Source of the DNA: Candidatus Fermentithermobacillaceae bacterium
Lineage (GTDB): Bacteria > Bacillota > Sulfobacillia > Fermentithermobacillales > Fermentithermobacillaceae
Assembly: GCA_012842105.1 (NCBI GenBank)
Contig: DUTL01000240.1
Location: forward strand, 1-10,246
DNA: 10,246 bases
Direction of reading: 5' to 3'
Each line of letters starts with the position of its first letter. The first letter of the stretch is position 1. Below are positions 1 to 7,793 of this stretch, piece by piece. The position numbers and the translations under genes are program-made. The notes beneath the pieces are model-generated. The model did not search any database. It saw only the letters and a program-made list of their open reading frames with translations, and was not told the DNA's origin.

Positions 1-81
1 ACGTTTGCGCCTGCGCACGGCTCCATCCCGCACCTGTCACGTTTTAACACACTTCAGCCGTAACGTTTGCGCCCGCGCACG
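1..81. repeat. Direct repeat of about 19 bp, spaced 62 bp, at the window edge
   Basis: Positions 1-19 and 63-81 are the same apart from one base (T at 12, C at 74). The shared core is ACGTTTGCGCC followed by GCGCACG. The first copy begins at the first base of the window, so a longer array with a 62-bp period may continue upstream. The bases between the copies are not obviously repeated. The stretch lies downstream of the minus-strand serine hydrolase gene and contains no convincing gene. The rest of 82-146 shows nothing recognisable. Confidence 0.7.
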
Positions 82-146
82 CTGCAGTGCGAAATCATGG
101 AGCTTTCCGGCCAACTGCACGAGAACCATGCGAATTATGCAGCAAA

Positions 147-953
147 TCATCTTGCCGACAAAACATCATAGGCCCATTTTGCTGTTTTCCCGATTACGTC
201 AATTCCTACACGGGTATCTTCTAAGTCTTGAGATAGGCATACGATGACGAAAGTCGCCTTGGGCCCGGTGATAATCCCTGCATCGTGGGTCACACCGCGC
301 ACCTCTCCGGTTTTGTGGGCGCAGACAGCCTCTTTAGGGAGGTATCGTGGCAGTTTTTCGTTGTATTGTTGCCTTTTCATGATGTCGAGCATTGAGTCAC
401 AATCGCCCGGGTTTTCCACGGTTCTTTCTGCAAGGCCTCTTATGAGCAGTGCCATATCCTTGGCGGTTATTTTGTTCCAGGGGCCTCTGGGTTTAGGCCT
501 CATGAGATGGGCTTCCAGCCTGCTTCCGGTACATCCTTTGCCCTCCATGTATTGGTTTACCGTTTCCCTACCGACAGCGTCCATAACCAGATTGGTCGCA
601 GTGTTGTCGCTAACCACTATCATCAGGTTAATTGCATCAAGCAGGGTTATCTGTAAGCCTGTGTGGAACTCCTTGAGAACCCCTGAGCCGCCCACTTTGT
701 CTTGCTTCCTCAGGATGATTGTGTCGTCGAGGCGGAGGCTCCCTGCCCTGGCTTGGTGAAAAGCGGCCATCATAATTGGAACCTTAATGACGGAGGCTGC
801 AGTGAAAGGGGCTTCATCGTCCAGGCGAATGCTGTCTTTCCCGTCCAAGGCATCTATTACTATGCCCCATTGCCCGCCTGCCTCCTCGACAATTTCAGTC
901 AGCTGGTTTCTACACTCGGCGAAAACACCGGTGGCGTCAAATTCATTTACCAT
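147..953 (-). CDS. Serine hydrolase, class A beta-lactamase fold, no signal peptide
   Basis: This 268-residue protein carries the three active-site motifs of penicillin-recognising serine hydrolases. They are SVIK (S54, K57; the nucleophile and its general base), SDN (S115-N117) and KTG (K214-G216). Their spacing is close to that of class A beta-lactamases. The glutamate of the omega loop (Glu166 in class A numbering, normally in an ExxLN motif) is not visible. The matching stretch, around residues 145-160, reads RLEAHLMRPKPRG, as in the non-lactamase relatives of this fold. No signal peptide is seen, so it probably acts in the cytoplasm or needs another export route. The ATG at 953 is preferred over the ATG at 1061 because GGAGG lies 9 bases upstream of it, and the extra 36 residues look unlike the family. 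The substrate is unknown. Antibiotic hydrolysis is unlikely without the missing glutamate. Confidence 0.88.
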   Translation of the reverse strand: MVNEFDATGVFAECRNQLTEIVEEAGGQWGIVIDALDGKDSIRLDDEAPFTAASVIKVPIMMAAFHQARAGSLRLDDTIILRKQDKVGGSGVLKEFHTGLQITLLDAINLMIVVSDNTATNLVMDAVGRETVNQYMEGKGCTGSRLEAHLMRPKPRGPWNKITAKDMALLIRGLAERTVENPGDCDSMLDIMKRQQYNEKLPRYLPKEAVCAHKTGEVRGVTHDAGIITGPKATFVIVCLSQDLEDTRVGIDVIGKTAKWAYDVLSAR

Positions 954-1117
954 CGTCAGTGGCCTCCATTCTGAAATATGAGATTGCAAACCTTGCCGGC
1001 TTACCCGCTGCCCTATCAGCCGGATTTGTTCCTTCACGCACTTCTTGTCTCTGCACGGCAATTCCTGCTGTCAGAGCATGATCTAGTGCTATGGCGGAGC
1101 CGATTTCCCAGACCGGT

Positions 1118-1273
1118 CAGAGTGGTAGGGCTTGGCTATGAAGACAGGCTCATCGGAATTCCCACGGATGGATGAGGAAAAGAGCTGCATTATCTGCTAG
1201 GGTAGCACTAATCTTGAGTGAAGAGTTTGACGTTAACAAGAGAGGTTCTAACCTCTTTGGCGCAGAATATTGA
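1118..1273 (+). pseudogene. Decayed copy of the HIRAN-domain gene
   Basis: This remnant is related to the intact HIRAN gene at 8778-9476. Bases 1118-1142 are identical to 9128-9152 and encode the HIRAN hallmark RVVGLGYE. Bases 1187-1238 match 9330-9381 at about 42 of 52 positions by hand count. They encode ALSARVALILSEEFDVN against ALSARVAVILGEEFDVN in the intact protein. About 140 bp of the gene, covering the middle of the domain, are missing at roughly 1161-1178. The two retained blocks are in different reading frames, and the first runs into a stop near 1173. The second block ends at TGA 1271-1273. The N-terminal half of the gene is not recognisable upstream. Most differences in the second block are synonymous, which suggests the two copies diverged as working genes before this one decayed. 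Confidence 0.85.
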
Positions 1274-1384
1274 TTTTGGATTCGCCCGGTCCTTAAATCG
1301 ATCGTGTCAGGATAATCGCGTCGCGGCCATGAGAACAGCTTAAGTAAAATGCCCTAAGACAACTTGGGGCTAATCAAGGCATAC

Positions 1385-1391
1385 AAGGAGG
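1385..1391 (+). promoter_or_regulatory. Strong ribosome binding site for the S41-like ORF
   Basis: AAGGAGG lies 7 bases before the ATG at 1399. It is close to a perfect Shine-Dalgarno sequence. It shows that the start of this now short ORF was once, or still is, efficiently translated. Confidence 0.8.
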
Positions 1392-1398
1392 ATTTGGT

Positions 1399-1749
1399 AT
1401 GCGTGAGAATCAAAAACAGTTTTCCACGGAACAAAAGATTGCTGATTTTGAGCGTTTATTCCAGGTCGTCGAAGACAGCCACCCGCTTGTTGGCCTGAAA
1501 GCAAGGGTTGAAGGGTACGACTGGGTGGCTCATGAAGACGAGCTTAGAGCCATGGTGCATGAGGCCAAGGACAACGCAGAGTTTGCCAGGGCGATACACT
1601 TGCGGCAGTCCGGTTGTTCAGCAGGAGCGGGCGCTCACCTTACCTCTCCGAGTGTGGCAGGCCGTTACATGATCATTCTTGTTACGCAGGCGTCGCCACT
1701 TATCTCATCTTCTGATTGCACCTCAAAACTCTCAGATAACAGATCCTAA
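1399..1749 (+). pseudogene. S41-family peptidase-like gene, N-terminal stub
   Basis: The first 65 or so of 116 residues resemble the helical N-terminal region of S41-family (tail-specific/C-terminal processing type) peptidases from Clostridia. The recognisable pattern is EQKIADFERLFQVVEDSHP, then RVEGYDW, then a helix ending AEFARAI. The later GAHLTSP could be a damaged form of the NGHTHL-type segment that follows in those proteins. The rest of the chain is unlike any peptidase, and the PDZ and serine-protease domains (normally another 250 or more residues) are absent. The ATG is well supported by an AGGAGG site. It precedes the ABC exporter pair in the same direction, so an intact ancestor may have belonged to that unit. 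It could instead be a small functional protein of unknown role. The family call comes from remembered similarity, not from an alignment. Confidence 0.55.
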
Positions 1750-1764
1750 TATTTAATTATTGCA

Positions 1765-1795
1765 TTGATATCATTAAATGTGGTATTAATATAAT
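1765..1795 (+). promoter_or_regulatory. Candidate promoter for the ABC exporter operon
   Basis: An AT-rich island (about 1742-1805) holds TTGATA at 1765-1770 and a perfect TATAAT at 1790-1795. They are 19 bp apart, slightly longer than ideal. A second option is TAATAT at 1787-1792 with a 16-bp spacer. The TTGATATCA sequence there is partly palindromic and could bind a regulator. Transcription would give a leader of roughly 130 bases before the GTG at 1934. Confidence 0.4.
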
Positions 1796-1920
1796 TGAAT
1801 ATTGTAACAGTATCGGTAGGCGCTTCAACAGTGGCAAGTTCTAACCAATTGCAGATTGCTCCATGCTATGCTGGCACCGAAAGCACCGAACACGACTAAC
1901 ACGAGGCGAGAAATCGAGAG

Positions 1921-1928
1921 GGGAGGGG
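1921..1928 (+). promoter_or_regulatory. Ribosome binding site that fixes the GTG start at 1934
   Basis: GGGAGGGG lies 5 to 7 bases before GTG 1934. The upstream in-frame starts (TTG 1856, ATG 1868) have no purine-rich site in front of them. This supports the shorter protein. Confidence 0.7.
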
Positions 1929-1933
1929 CCTTA

Positions 1934-3919
1934 GTGAGCGCGGAGGGATTGGAAGAACCCCATAACTTCGGACGTATCATACGGGCTTACCGCGAACTCC
2001 TGGGTATTCTTTCAGCACAAGCTCTGGCGATGGTAGTTTCGGTATTCGTGGTAGCTATCGCCTTGGGAGGCATGCAGCTGCTGAGTTTGTTCGTGAACAG
2101 GCATTTGCTTGATGATGGAATCGCTCTGGCCCAGGGGCTCATTACATACCGCGAATACCTGCCATATCTCATCCTTTTTGTGCTGCTTACCATAATGCCT
2201 GGCCTCTTAAGGGATGTATATGTGTTCGGCTTTGTTCAGCCCCGGTCACTATTGATCTTGCGCACGGCATTCAAGGGCCGTATGCTCGAAAAACTGAGCC
2301 GGATGAAATACGAGCATCTCGAAAGTGAGTCTTCAATGGAGATCATCGACAAAGCTTATCGCAGGGCTGAGAACTCTGCACGCCACCTGTTTCCCATGTA
2401 TGTGATGAACCTTCAGGGGTTTATATACGGGTTGGGAATCTTGGCATATGTGGGGTCAATCAAGTGGTGGCTTGTGCCGTGCATAGTTGTTCCGACCATA
2501 GGTGAGGTGTGGTATAGCGCGAAATACACCAAGAACATATACGACGAGCTTGAGGGATACTGGGCAAGGGAGCGGGCATACGGGACTTTGGGCAGTTACC
2601 TCCGGTCGCGGAGTCACTTCAATGAGGCCAAGCTCTTTGGCGCGTCCGACTATTTGATAGGCACTTACGGGTCACGCCTTAATGCCCGCAATCGGGAGTA
2701 CGAGAAGTTCTACTTCAAACACCTGAGGACTCATTTCGCCGGTGAGAACATTACCAAGGCAGCCAAACTGATAAACACTTTGCTCGTGCTGTTCTTGTAC
2801 CTGTCCCGGCAAATTACGGTAGGTGCGTTTGTGGCGTTGTCATCTAACATGCTTACCAGCGTGTTCGAAAGCCTTCTCGGAGTTGCATTTGTGATAAGGT
2901 TCAGCCATTACCACATCAATTTCTTTGACTATTACAGGAAGTACTTGAATCTCTCAGAAGAGGCCGATTGCGGCTGTGATGATGAACCTGAGACTTGCGA
3001 CATCGAGTTTCGGGATGTTTGGTTCCGGTACCCGGGTACTCAACGTGATATCTTGAAGGGCATATCATTCCACGTGAAGGACGGCGAGAAACTGTCCCTG
3101 GTCGGGGAGAACGGGCAGGGCAAATCCACTATAGTCAAGCTCCTGCTAGGGCTTTTCGAGCCGGATCGCGGGGAGATTGTTTTGGGAGGGCGGCCGCTTT
3201 CGTCTTACTCCCGTAAGACACGTACCCGCGTGTTTGGCCCGGTGTTCCAGGATTTCGTGAAGTACTCCATTTCTCTAAGAGAGAATATTGGAATCGGTTA
3301 TCTTGAGCATATGTATGATACGGAAACGCTGGAAGCTGCAGCTCGCGAAGGCAGAGTGGATGAATTTGCTTATGACCTTCCGCAAGGGTACGACACCATC
3401 CTAGGACGCGATTTTGAGGGAGGTGTCGACCTGTCGGGAGGACAGTGGCAGCGTGTAGCTATTGCCAGGGCATTTATGGGGAATAAGCCTATCTTGCTTC
3501 TTGATGAGCCCACCAGCCAGCTCGATCCGATAGCAGAAAGCCAGCTGTATCGGGAATTTGCCGAGATGGCCGAGGGCAAGACAGCCATTTTTATCACCCA
3601 CCGCCTGGCCTCGACGATGATTACAGACAGGATACTGGTCATACAGGATGGGGTGGTTACCCAGGAAGGCACTCATAGACAGCTCATGGAAGAAGGCGGG
3701 TTGTATGCGAATATGTTCAACGCCCAGAAGCAATGGTATGTGAAGTGTTCGCGGAACGGTTCTGGAAACAAATTGCACGTTTTAGCAGGCGGCTCTCGGG
3801 AAAACCTTGAGGTAGCGCAGCACGATCCAGGAACGGGTTATGAGAAAATCGGTCCCAATGAACCGGAAGCACGCTCGGGAAGTGGAGGTGAGCTGGCTGA
3901 GCAAAGCACCTTCAGCTGA
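1934..3919 (+). CDS. ABC exporter half-transporter 1 (membrane domain plus ATPase)
   Basis: This 661-residue inner-membrane protein combines about six membrane segments (first about 340 residues) with an ATPase domain (about 356-603). The ATPase motifs are complete: Walker A GENGQGKST (391-399), Q-loop Q439, signature LSGGQWQ (500-506), Walker B ILLLDE with catalytic E525, D-loop SQLD and switch H556. It should power export as a heterodimer with the product of the next gene. There is no C39 peptidase domain, so it does not itself trim a leader peptide. The LSGGQWQ form is common in exporters of modified peptides, but the substrate is unknown. The linker holds three cysteines (346, 348, 355). 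The protein does not end at the usual point after QKQWYV (residue 603) but continues for 58 polar residues of unknown origin, and its last 80 bases overlap the next ORF. GTG 1934 was chosen for its ribosome binding site. Confidence 0.95.
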   Translation: MSAEGLEEPHNFGRIIRAYRELLGILSAQALAMVVSVFVVAIALGGMQLLSLFVNRHLLDDGIALAQGLITYREYLPYLILFVLLTIMPGLLRDVYVFGFVQPRSLLILRTAFKGRMLEKLSRMKYEHLESESSMEIIDKAYRRAENSARHLFPMYVMNLQGFIYGLGILAYVGSIKWWLVPCIVVPTIGEVWYSAKYTKNIYDELEGYWARERAYGTLGSYLRSRSHFNEAKLFGASDYLIGTYGSRLNARNREYEKFYFKHLRTHFAGENITKAAKLINTLLVLFLYLSRQITVGAFVALSSNMLTSVFESLLGVAFVIRFSHYHINFFDYYRKYLNLSEEADCGCDDEPETCDIEFRDVWFRYPGTQRDILKGISFHVKDGEKLSLVGENGQGKSTIVKLLLGLFEPDRGEIVLGGRPLSSYSRKTRTRVFGPVFQDFVKYSISLRENIGIGYLEHMYDTETLEAAAREGRVDEFAYDLPQGYDTILGRDFEGGVDLSGGQWQRVAIARAFMGNKPILLLDEPTSQLDPIAESQLYREFAEMAEGKTAIFITHRLASTMITDRILVIQDGVVTQEGTHRQLMEEGGLYANMFNAQKQWYVKCSRNGSGNKLHVLAGGSRENLEVAQHDPGTGYEKIGPNEPEARSGSGGELAEQSTFS

Positions 3920-5786
3920 CGCGGGTTCGGTTTCAAGCGGCCGGTCAAGGGCGACGGGCATCACAGATAACACAACACCTGTCGAGGATGAGATCTTGAA
4001 GGAAAACGAAGGCACGTTGCAGCATCTGGCCAGGCTTTTTGTCTATGTGGTGAGCTCTGCGAAATCTATTTGCGCAATCTACATCTCCCTCACTGTCGGC
4101 CTAAGCTTGCTGCGCCCTGTCATGGCATACCTGTGGGGGAAGTACATTGATGCAGCATCTACACATCCACCTGGCGCCAGGTGGATGCCACTCATATGGC
4201 TTATCGTTGCGTATTACGTGGCCAGCTTCTTGTCTCATCTCATCGAACGTTACACAGTTCCAGGCAGGGAGACGATCGAAGGGCTTGACCTGGTGCAGAT
4301 GAACCGCTTCCAGGAGTTGTTTTACTCCCGGCTGTACCAAAAGATAGCTTCGCTTCGTCCTGAGTTCATGGAAGTGCCGAGAATAAACGACCTGATAGAC
4401 CGCGTGTTCATATTTACCGGTGAGGACAATTCGGGTGACCTTAACCGCCAGGTGATGATAGGCGGTTATATGATTATTGCCAAAGCTGTGAGTGTGGTCA
4501 GCATAGCAGTGCTGTTATGGGCGTCTCATCCAGCTTTGACTATTATTGTACTCGTAGCGCCCATTCCGACTTTGTACACCACGTATGTTGATAACAAGCT
4601 CAGGTTCCGGCTGGTCAAGGATAATTCCAAACTCCGGCGCGAGTTCGGGTACTATGAGCGCCTGATGCTAGGACCTGCTGCCAAAGAGATCAAGTCGCTT
4701 CGCCTGCATGGATTCTTTTTTGAAAAGTGGAAACGCCTCAGCGACGAGCATGCCAGACGAGAAAAACAAACACAGATCCGCAGCGTGCTTCTCCGCATGG
4801 CATCAAACACTGTTTCGGCGTTTGCGCTGGCAGGTGCGAACGTTCTCGCCATCGTGCTCATGACCCGGGGCCTCATCAGCATCGGCGAGCTGGGGAGCGT
4901 CATGCTCCTGGTGCAGACCCTTATTTCAGATACATCGACCCTGTTTTCATCAGCAGCTTCCTTCGTATCGAAGAAGAACGAGGCAGGGGTGTTTTTCAGC
5001 CTTATCGATCTTTCGGAGGAACTTGACGGCGGAAAGCCCATAACGAGTATTCACACGGTTGAGGCGAAGAATGTGAGATACCGGTACCCTCTCACCGGAA
5101 AGTATGTGCTTAGCGGCATAGACCTCGCTATACGGCGAGGAGAGAAAGTCGCGTTGGTGGGTGAGAACGGTGCCGGTAAGACCACGTTTGTCAAGCTCGT
5201 GAGTGGCATGCTTTACCCTTCAGATGGCATGCTCCTGGTAAACGGTATCCCTGTAGAGGAGATCATACCTGCTTCGAGATACGGGGCCATGTCGGCAGTG
5301 TGCCAAGATCCTGCCAGATACAACACATTCACAGTATCAGATAACGTGTACATCGGCGATACCACCCGGGCACGTGACGAGGCGGAAATCGAGGCTGCGC
5401 TCGTGTCTGCCGGCTTCGATGGGGTTCCCGGTAGTGCTTTGTTAGGCAAGGATCTTGGAGGCACGGATCTCTCTGGCGGGCAATGGCAGAAACTTGCCAT
5501 TGCGCGGGGCTGGTACAGGAACCGGGACTTCATCATCCTTGACGAGCCTACATCGAACCTGGACCCTTTGGCAGAGTCTGACATCTTCCGGCGATACCTT
5601 GAGATGTCCCGGGATCGCACGGTGATCATGGTGACCCATCGCATTAGCATTGCTTCTTTGTGTGATCGGGTTGTAGTGTTCAAAGACGGCAGAATCGTGG
5701 AAGACGGGACCCATGATTCCCTCATGAAGCTGAACGGTGAGTACGCTCGTCTCCACGCTGAACAGTCTCAGTGGTATGAGCGGTGA
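3840..5786 (+). CDS. ABC exporter half-transporter 2 (membrane domain plus ATPase)
   Basis: This is the partner half-transporter, 648 residues from ATG 3840. Membrane segments span roughly residues 70-370 and the ATPase domain about 405-648. The motifs are Walker A GENGAGKTT (441-449), Q-loop Q489, signature LSGGQWQ (544-550), Walker B with D568 and catalytic E569, and H600 in the switch. Both partners keep the catalytic glutamate, so both ATP sites look active, unlike many heterodimeric exporters with one degenerate site. It ends at QSQWYER, the usual end for the family. The start is uncertain. ATG 3840 has a weak AGGA 7 bases upstream, while GTG 3888 and TTG codons near 3994 are alternatives that would shorten or remove the 80-base overlap with gene 1. 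The first 60 residues are polar and unlike the family. Overlap and order indicate translational coupling in one operon. Confidence 0.94.
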   Translation: MRKSVPMNRKHAREVEVSWLSKAPSADAGSVSSGRSRATGITDNTTPVEDEILKENEGTLQHLARLFVYVVSSAKSICAIYISLTVGLSLLRPVMAYLWGKYIDAASTHPPGARWMPLIWLIVAYYVASFLSHLIERYTVPGRETIEGLDLVQMNRFQELFYSRLYQKIASLRPEFMEVPRINDLIDRVFIFTGEDNSGDLNRQVMIGGYMIIAKAVSVVSIAVLLWASHPALTIIVLVAPIPTLYTTYVDNKLRFRLVKDNSKLRREFGYYERLMLGPAAKEIKSLRLHGFFFEKWKRLSDEHARREKQTQIRSVLLRMASNTVSAFALAGANVLAIVLMTRGLISIGELGSVMLLVQTLISDTSTLFSSAASFVSKKNEAGVFFSLIDLSEELDGGKPITSIHTVEAKNVRYRYPLTGKYVLSGIDLAIRRGEKVALVGENGAGKTTFVKLVSGMLYPSDGMLLVNGIPVEEIIPASRYGAMSAVCQDPARYNTFTVSDNVYIGDTTRARDEAEIEAALVSAGFDGVPGSALLGKDLGGTDLSGGQWQKLAIARGWYRNRDFIILDEPTSNLDPLAESDIFRRYLEMSRDRTVIMVTHRISIASLCDRVVVFKDGRIVEDGTHDSLMKLNGEYARLHAEQSQWYER

Positions 5787-5880
5787 TTGAAGCGATATTA
5801 CAAAACGATATTACAAAGAGTAATAGGAAACGATGTTTGTTATATGACAGGAGCGGGAATAGGGGGGAATAGGGGGAGTT

Positions 5881-5974
5881 AGGGCCCGGGAAAGCAGCCC
5901 GGCGCTCTGAACCCTGATGGAATACCCGGGCCTTTGAGGCTCCAACAACTGCTGTGCAGGAAAGTAGCCTGGCC
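5881..5974 (+). ncRNA. Possible structured RNA or leader element
   Basis: Two stem-loops can be drawn. One pairs GGCCCGGG (5883-5890) with CCCGGGCC (5926-5933). The other pairs AGGCT (5937-5941) with AGCCT (5966-5970) around an inner CTGC-TGT-GCAG hairpin. In addition, GGAAAGCAGCCCGGC (from 5889) recurs 70 bases later as GGAAAGTAGCCTGGC (from 5959). No known riboswitch or T-box signature is recognised and no U-run follows, so this is not a standard terminator. It could be a leader structure for the peptidase gene or simply repeat-derived sequence. Confidence 0.28.
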
Positions 5975-6312
5975 TATTCAAGCCGAAACCTCTTAGAATG
6001 TCGAGCCTAATGGATAACCGCACTTCAAAAAACCGTGCTCCCTTTTCCGGGGTTGAGAGGAAAAACCATTATTGCCAGCGAATAAACAGTTCAAGTTCCT
6101 CGTACGTAGTAGCATTAGTATTCTGAAGTTCCCTGGTAGTATGGCGATAAATACGGCCCTACAGGATTTGCTCTGAGCGATAACTTACTCCTGCTCGCGA
6201 GAAAGTGGAGCTCATTTCCACGAAGTAGGATCATATGGAATGCAGACAAGGACCACGTAAGGTTCAAGAACGCCTGGCAAACTCGGTTCCACAAACACAG
6301 AATCATGTTGAT

Positions 6313-6319
6313 GGGGGAG
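6313..6319 (+). promoter_or_regulatory. Ribosome binding site that fixes a TTG start
   Basis: GGGGGAG lies 7 bases upstream of TTG 6327. The nearby ATG codons (6305, 6311, 6320) are out of frame with the peptidase. The signal peptide begins right at the TTG, so this start is well supported. Confidence 0.75.
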
Positions 6320-6326
6320 ATGCAGA

Positions 6327-7793
6327 TTGCTACGGAGAACTTACAGGTTCGTGTTGTTGTTGGCTTTGATGATTGTCTCGGCCGCTTTGATCCAAACTAT
6401 GTTTCCGGGAAAAGCTACTGCATCAGCTGAATTCGAAACAGTAATGATTGGTGATACCAAGATACTGATTCGTGAGTCAGACGAATATAGCGGTGAAGCG
6501 TCAGTATTTGCAGTTATGTTGGCGGGCCAAGGCCATCAAGAGCCAGACGAGACCCACTGTGCTCATGTGGCTGAGCATATGGCCTTCCGAAACCCTACCT
6601 TGGATGGAGTTGCCCTCGGTGGTTGGGTGAGTGGGTTAGGCACCGGTGGAGGAATTCAGATGATGTACAACGGATGGACAGGGCCTGATCACACCCAGTT
6701 TGAGATGACGATTCCAGGTGAACATCTTCCGGAGGCTTTGACGCGCCTGGTTGCAGGCTTATTTCCGGACGCTATCGATGCTGCAGCGTATAGTGCCGAG
6801 ATAAAGACTCGTCTAGTACCGGAGTTGAGGCATATGACAACAGATCCGCTTTCGGCACCTCTGAATGCGTTCAACGTTCAGTTCTACCGGTCGACGGTCT
6901 ACAGCGAGCCGAGATTCGACGTTTGGGTGGGCCAGGTGAAACCCGACAACGTATTGACGTACATGAAGCGAGAGTATTCTTCAAGCCGGCTTATCATTAC
7001 CTTAGTAGGCGATTTCGACAAAGAAGCGGCGCTTAATGCCATATCCGATGCTGTCAATGAAGTTCCGTCGGAACCGGGCCCTGTTGTCCCGGAAGTACGT
7101 CTAGACCCTCCTCCAATTACTTCGTTTAAATGTGAGAAGAGAAAGAACGCTATGTGCATGCTGGGGGTCGGAGTTGACTCAATTGATGACGAGGATCTAC
7201 CTTTTGTCTCTACCATTTTGAGGATTGCGTTAGTGAGGTTACGGTCTCAACCTCTTGACGGGTTCAGCGTTTCAGAATCAATGTTGGGTTTCATTCAAAC
7301 TGCTGCTAGTCAAGGATTAATGATTAGCTATGAAGCGACCCGGAAAATCGGACAGAGCGAGATTCAAGCGCAAGCAGAAGTGCTTTCCCCGGCTGCCAAA
7401 GCTGTCTTCAGCAGTTTAGCTAATGAAGGGCCCGCCCACGAGGAAGTGGCGGAACTGTTAGCTTGGTCATCGGAAGAGGGCGCTGAACCTGAGATGCCGG
7501 GCCGTGTGCCACGAACACTGTTCGAGGCATGGTGGAGGGGGATTCGTGAGATACCGGGACAAGAAGTGCACTTCATTCAAGTCCCAACGGAAGGCATGTC
7601 AGAAGAAGAGCTTACAGCCGTTCTCATGGATACGGCGTCCAGGTATGAGGGAAGGCTGCAATTTATGGCAATGACTGTTGAGCCTGGAAGCGTGTTTAGC
7701 CCTCTCTTGGCTATTGGGGGCGCATTGGCCGTTCTGGCGGTCGCCGGGTTCTTAGTGTGGCGCAGAAGGGGAGCCAGGGCCCGGGAGGTTTGA
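6327..7793 (+). CDS. Membrane-anchored extracellular M16 zinc metallopeptidase
   Basis: This 488-residue protein starts with a signal peptide (MLRR, a hydrophobic core, then cleavage after the ASA at 32-34). The inverted zinc motif HxxEH is at H80-V-A-E83-H84 within HCAHVAEHMAF, typical of M16 (insulinase/pitrilysin-type) peptidases. E83 would be the catalytic base. The third zinc ligand is probably E166, with E158 as the conserved upstream glutamate. These lie 82 and 74 residues after H84, against about 76-77 in characterised members. Residues 35-457 match the usual length of one M16B subunit with two alpha/beta domains. A C-terminal membrane helix (about 460-478) followed by RRRGARAR acts as a stop-transfer anchor, placing the catalytic part outside the cell. 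M16 enzymes degrade or trim peptides. Its place after the exporter pair suggests it handles an exported peptide, which is inference. Many M16B enzymes pair with a partner subunit, and none is present here. Confidence 0.88.
   Translation: MLRRTYRFVLLLALMIVSAALIQTMFPGKATASAEFETVMIGDTKILIRESDEYSGEASVFAVMLAGQGHQEPDETHCAHVAEHMAFRNPTLDGVALGGWVSGLGTGGGIQMMYNGWTGPDHTQFEMTIPGEHLPEALTRLVAGLFPDAIDAAAYSAEIKTRLVPELRHMTTDPLSAPLNAFNVQFYRSTVYSEPRFDVWVGQVKPDNVLTYMKREYSSSRLIITLVGDFDKEAALNAISDAVNEVPSEPGPVVPEVRLDPPPITSFKCEKRKNAMCMLGVGVDSIDDEDLPFVSTILRIALVRLRSQPLDGFSVSESMLGFIQTAASQGLMISYEATRKIGQSEIQAQAEVLSPAAKAVFSSLANEGPAHEEVAELLAWSSEEGAEPEMPGRVPRTLFEAWWRGIREIPGQEVHFIQVPTEGMSEEELTAVLMDTASRYEGRLQFMAMTVEPGSVFSPLLAIGGALAVLAVAGFLVWRRRGARAREV

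Larger units (their letters stand above)
5787..6326 (+). other. Non-coding stretch of 540 bp between exporter and peptidase genes
   Basis: No ORF here has both a ribosome binding site and a plausible protein. It holds a short direct repeat CGATATTACAAA just after the exporter stop, a G-rich GGGGGAATAGGGGGA run (about 5861-5877), and the stem-loops listed separately. Weak dyads are also present at 6043-6064 (TTTTCC with GGAAAA) and 6205-6221 (GTGGA with TCCAC). It may carry the leader and promoter of the peptidase gene, but no convincing -35/-10 pair was found. Confidence 0.5.

Noticed and set aside
954..1061. N-terminal extension of the serine hydrolase from ATG 1061
   Set aside because: The extra 36 residues are basic and form no signal peptide. 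ATG 953 has GGAGG at a good distance.
978..1175. Plus-strand ORF of 65 codons as a gene
   Set aside because: Only its end (from about 1118) is meaningful, and that part belongs to the decayed HIRAN copy. The first part lies opposite the serine hydrolase start.
1856..1933. N-terminal extension of ABC protein 1 from TTG 1856 or ATG 1868
   Set aside because: No ribosome binding site precedes these codons, and the extra residues are polar and unlike the family. GTG 1934 has an excellent site.
5811..6306. Minus-strand ORFs at 5811-6023 and 6115-6306 as small genes or a peptide precursor
   Set aside because: Neither has a good ribosome binding site or a leader/core pattern. They also run against the direction of both neighbouring genes.
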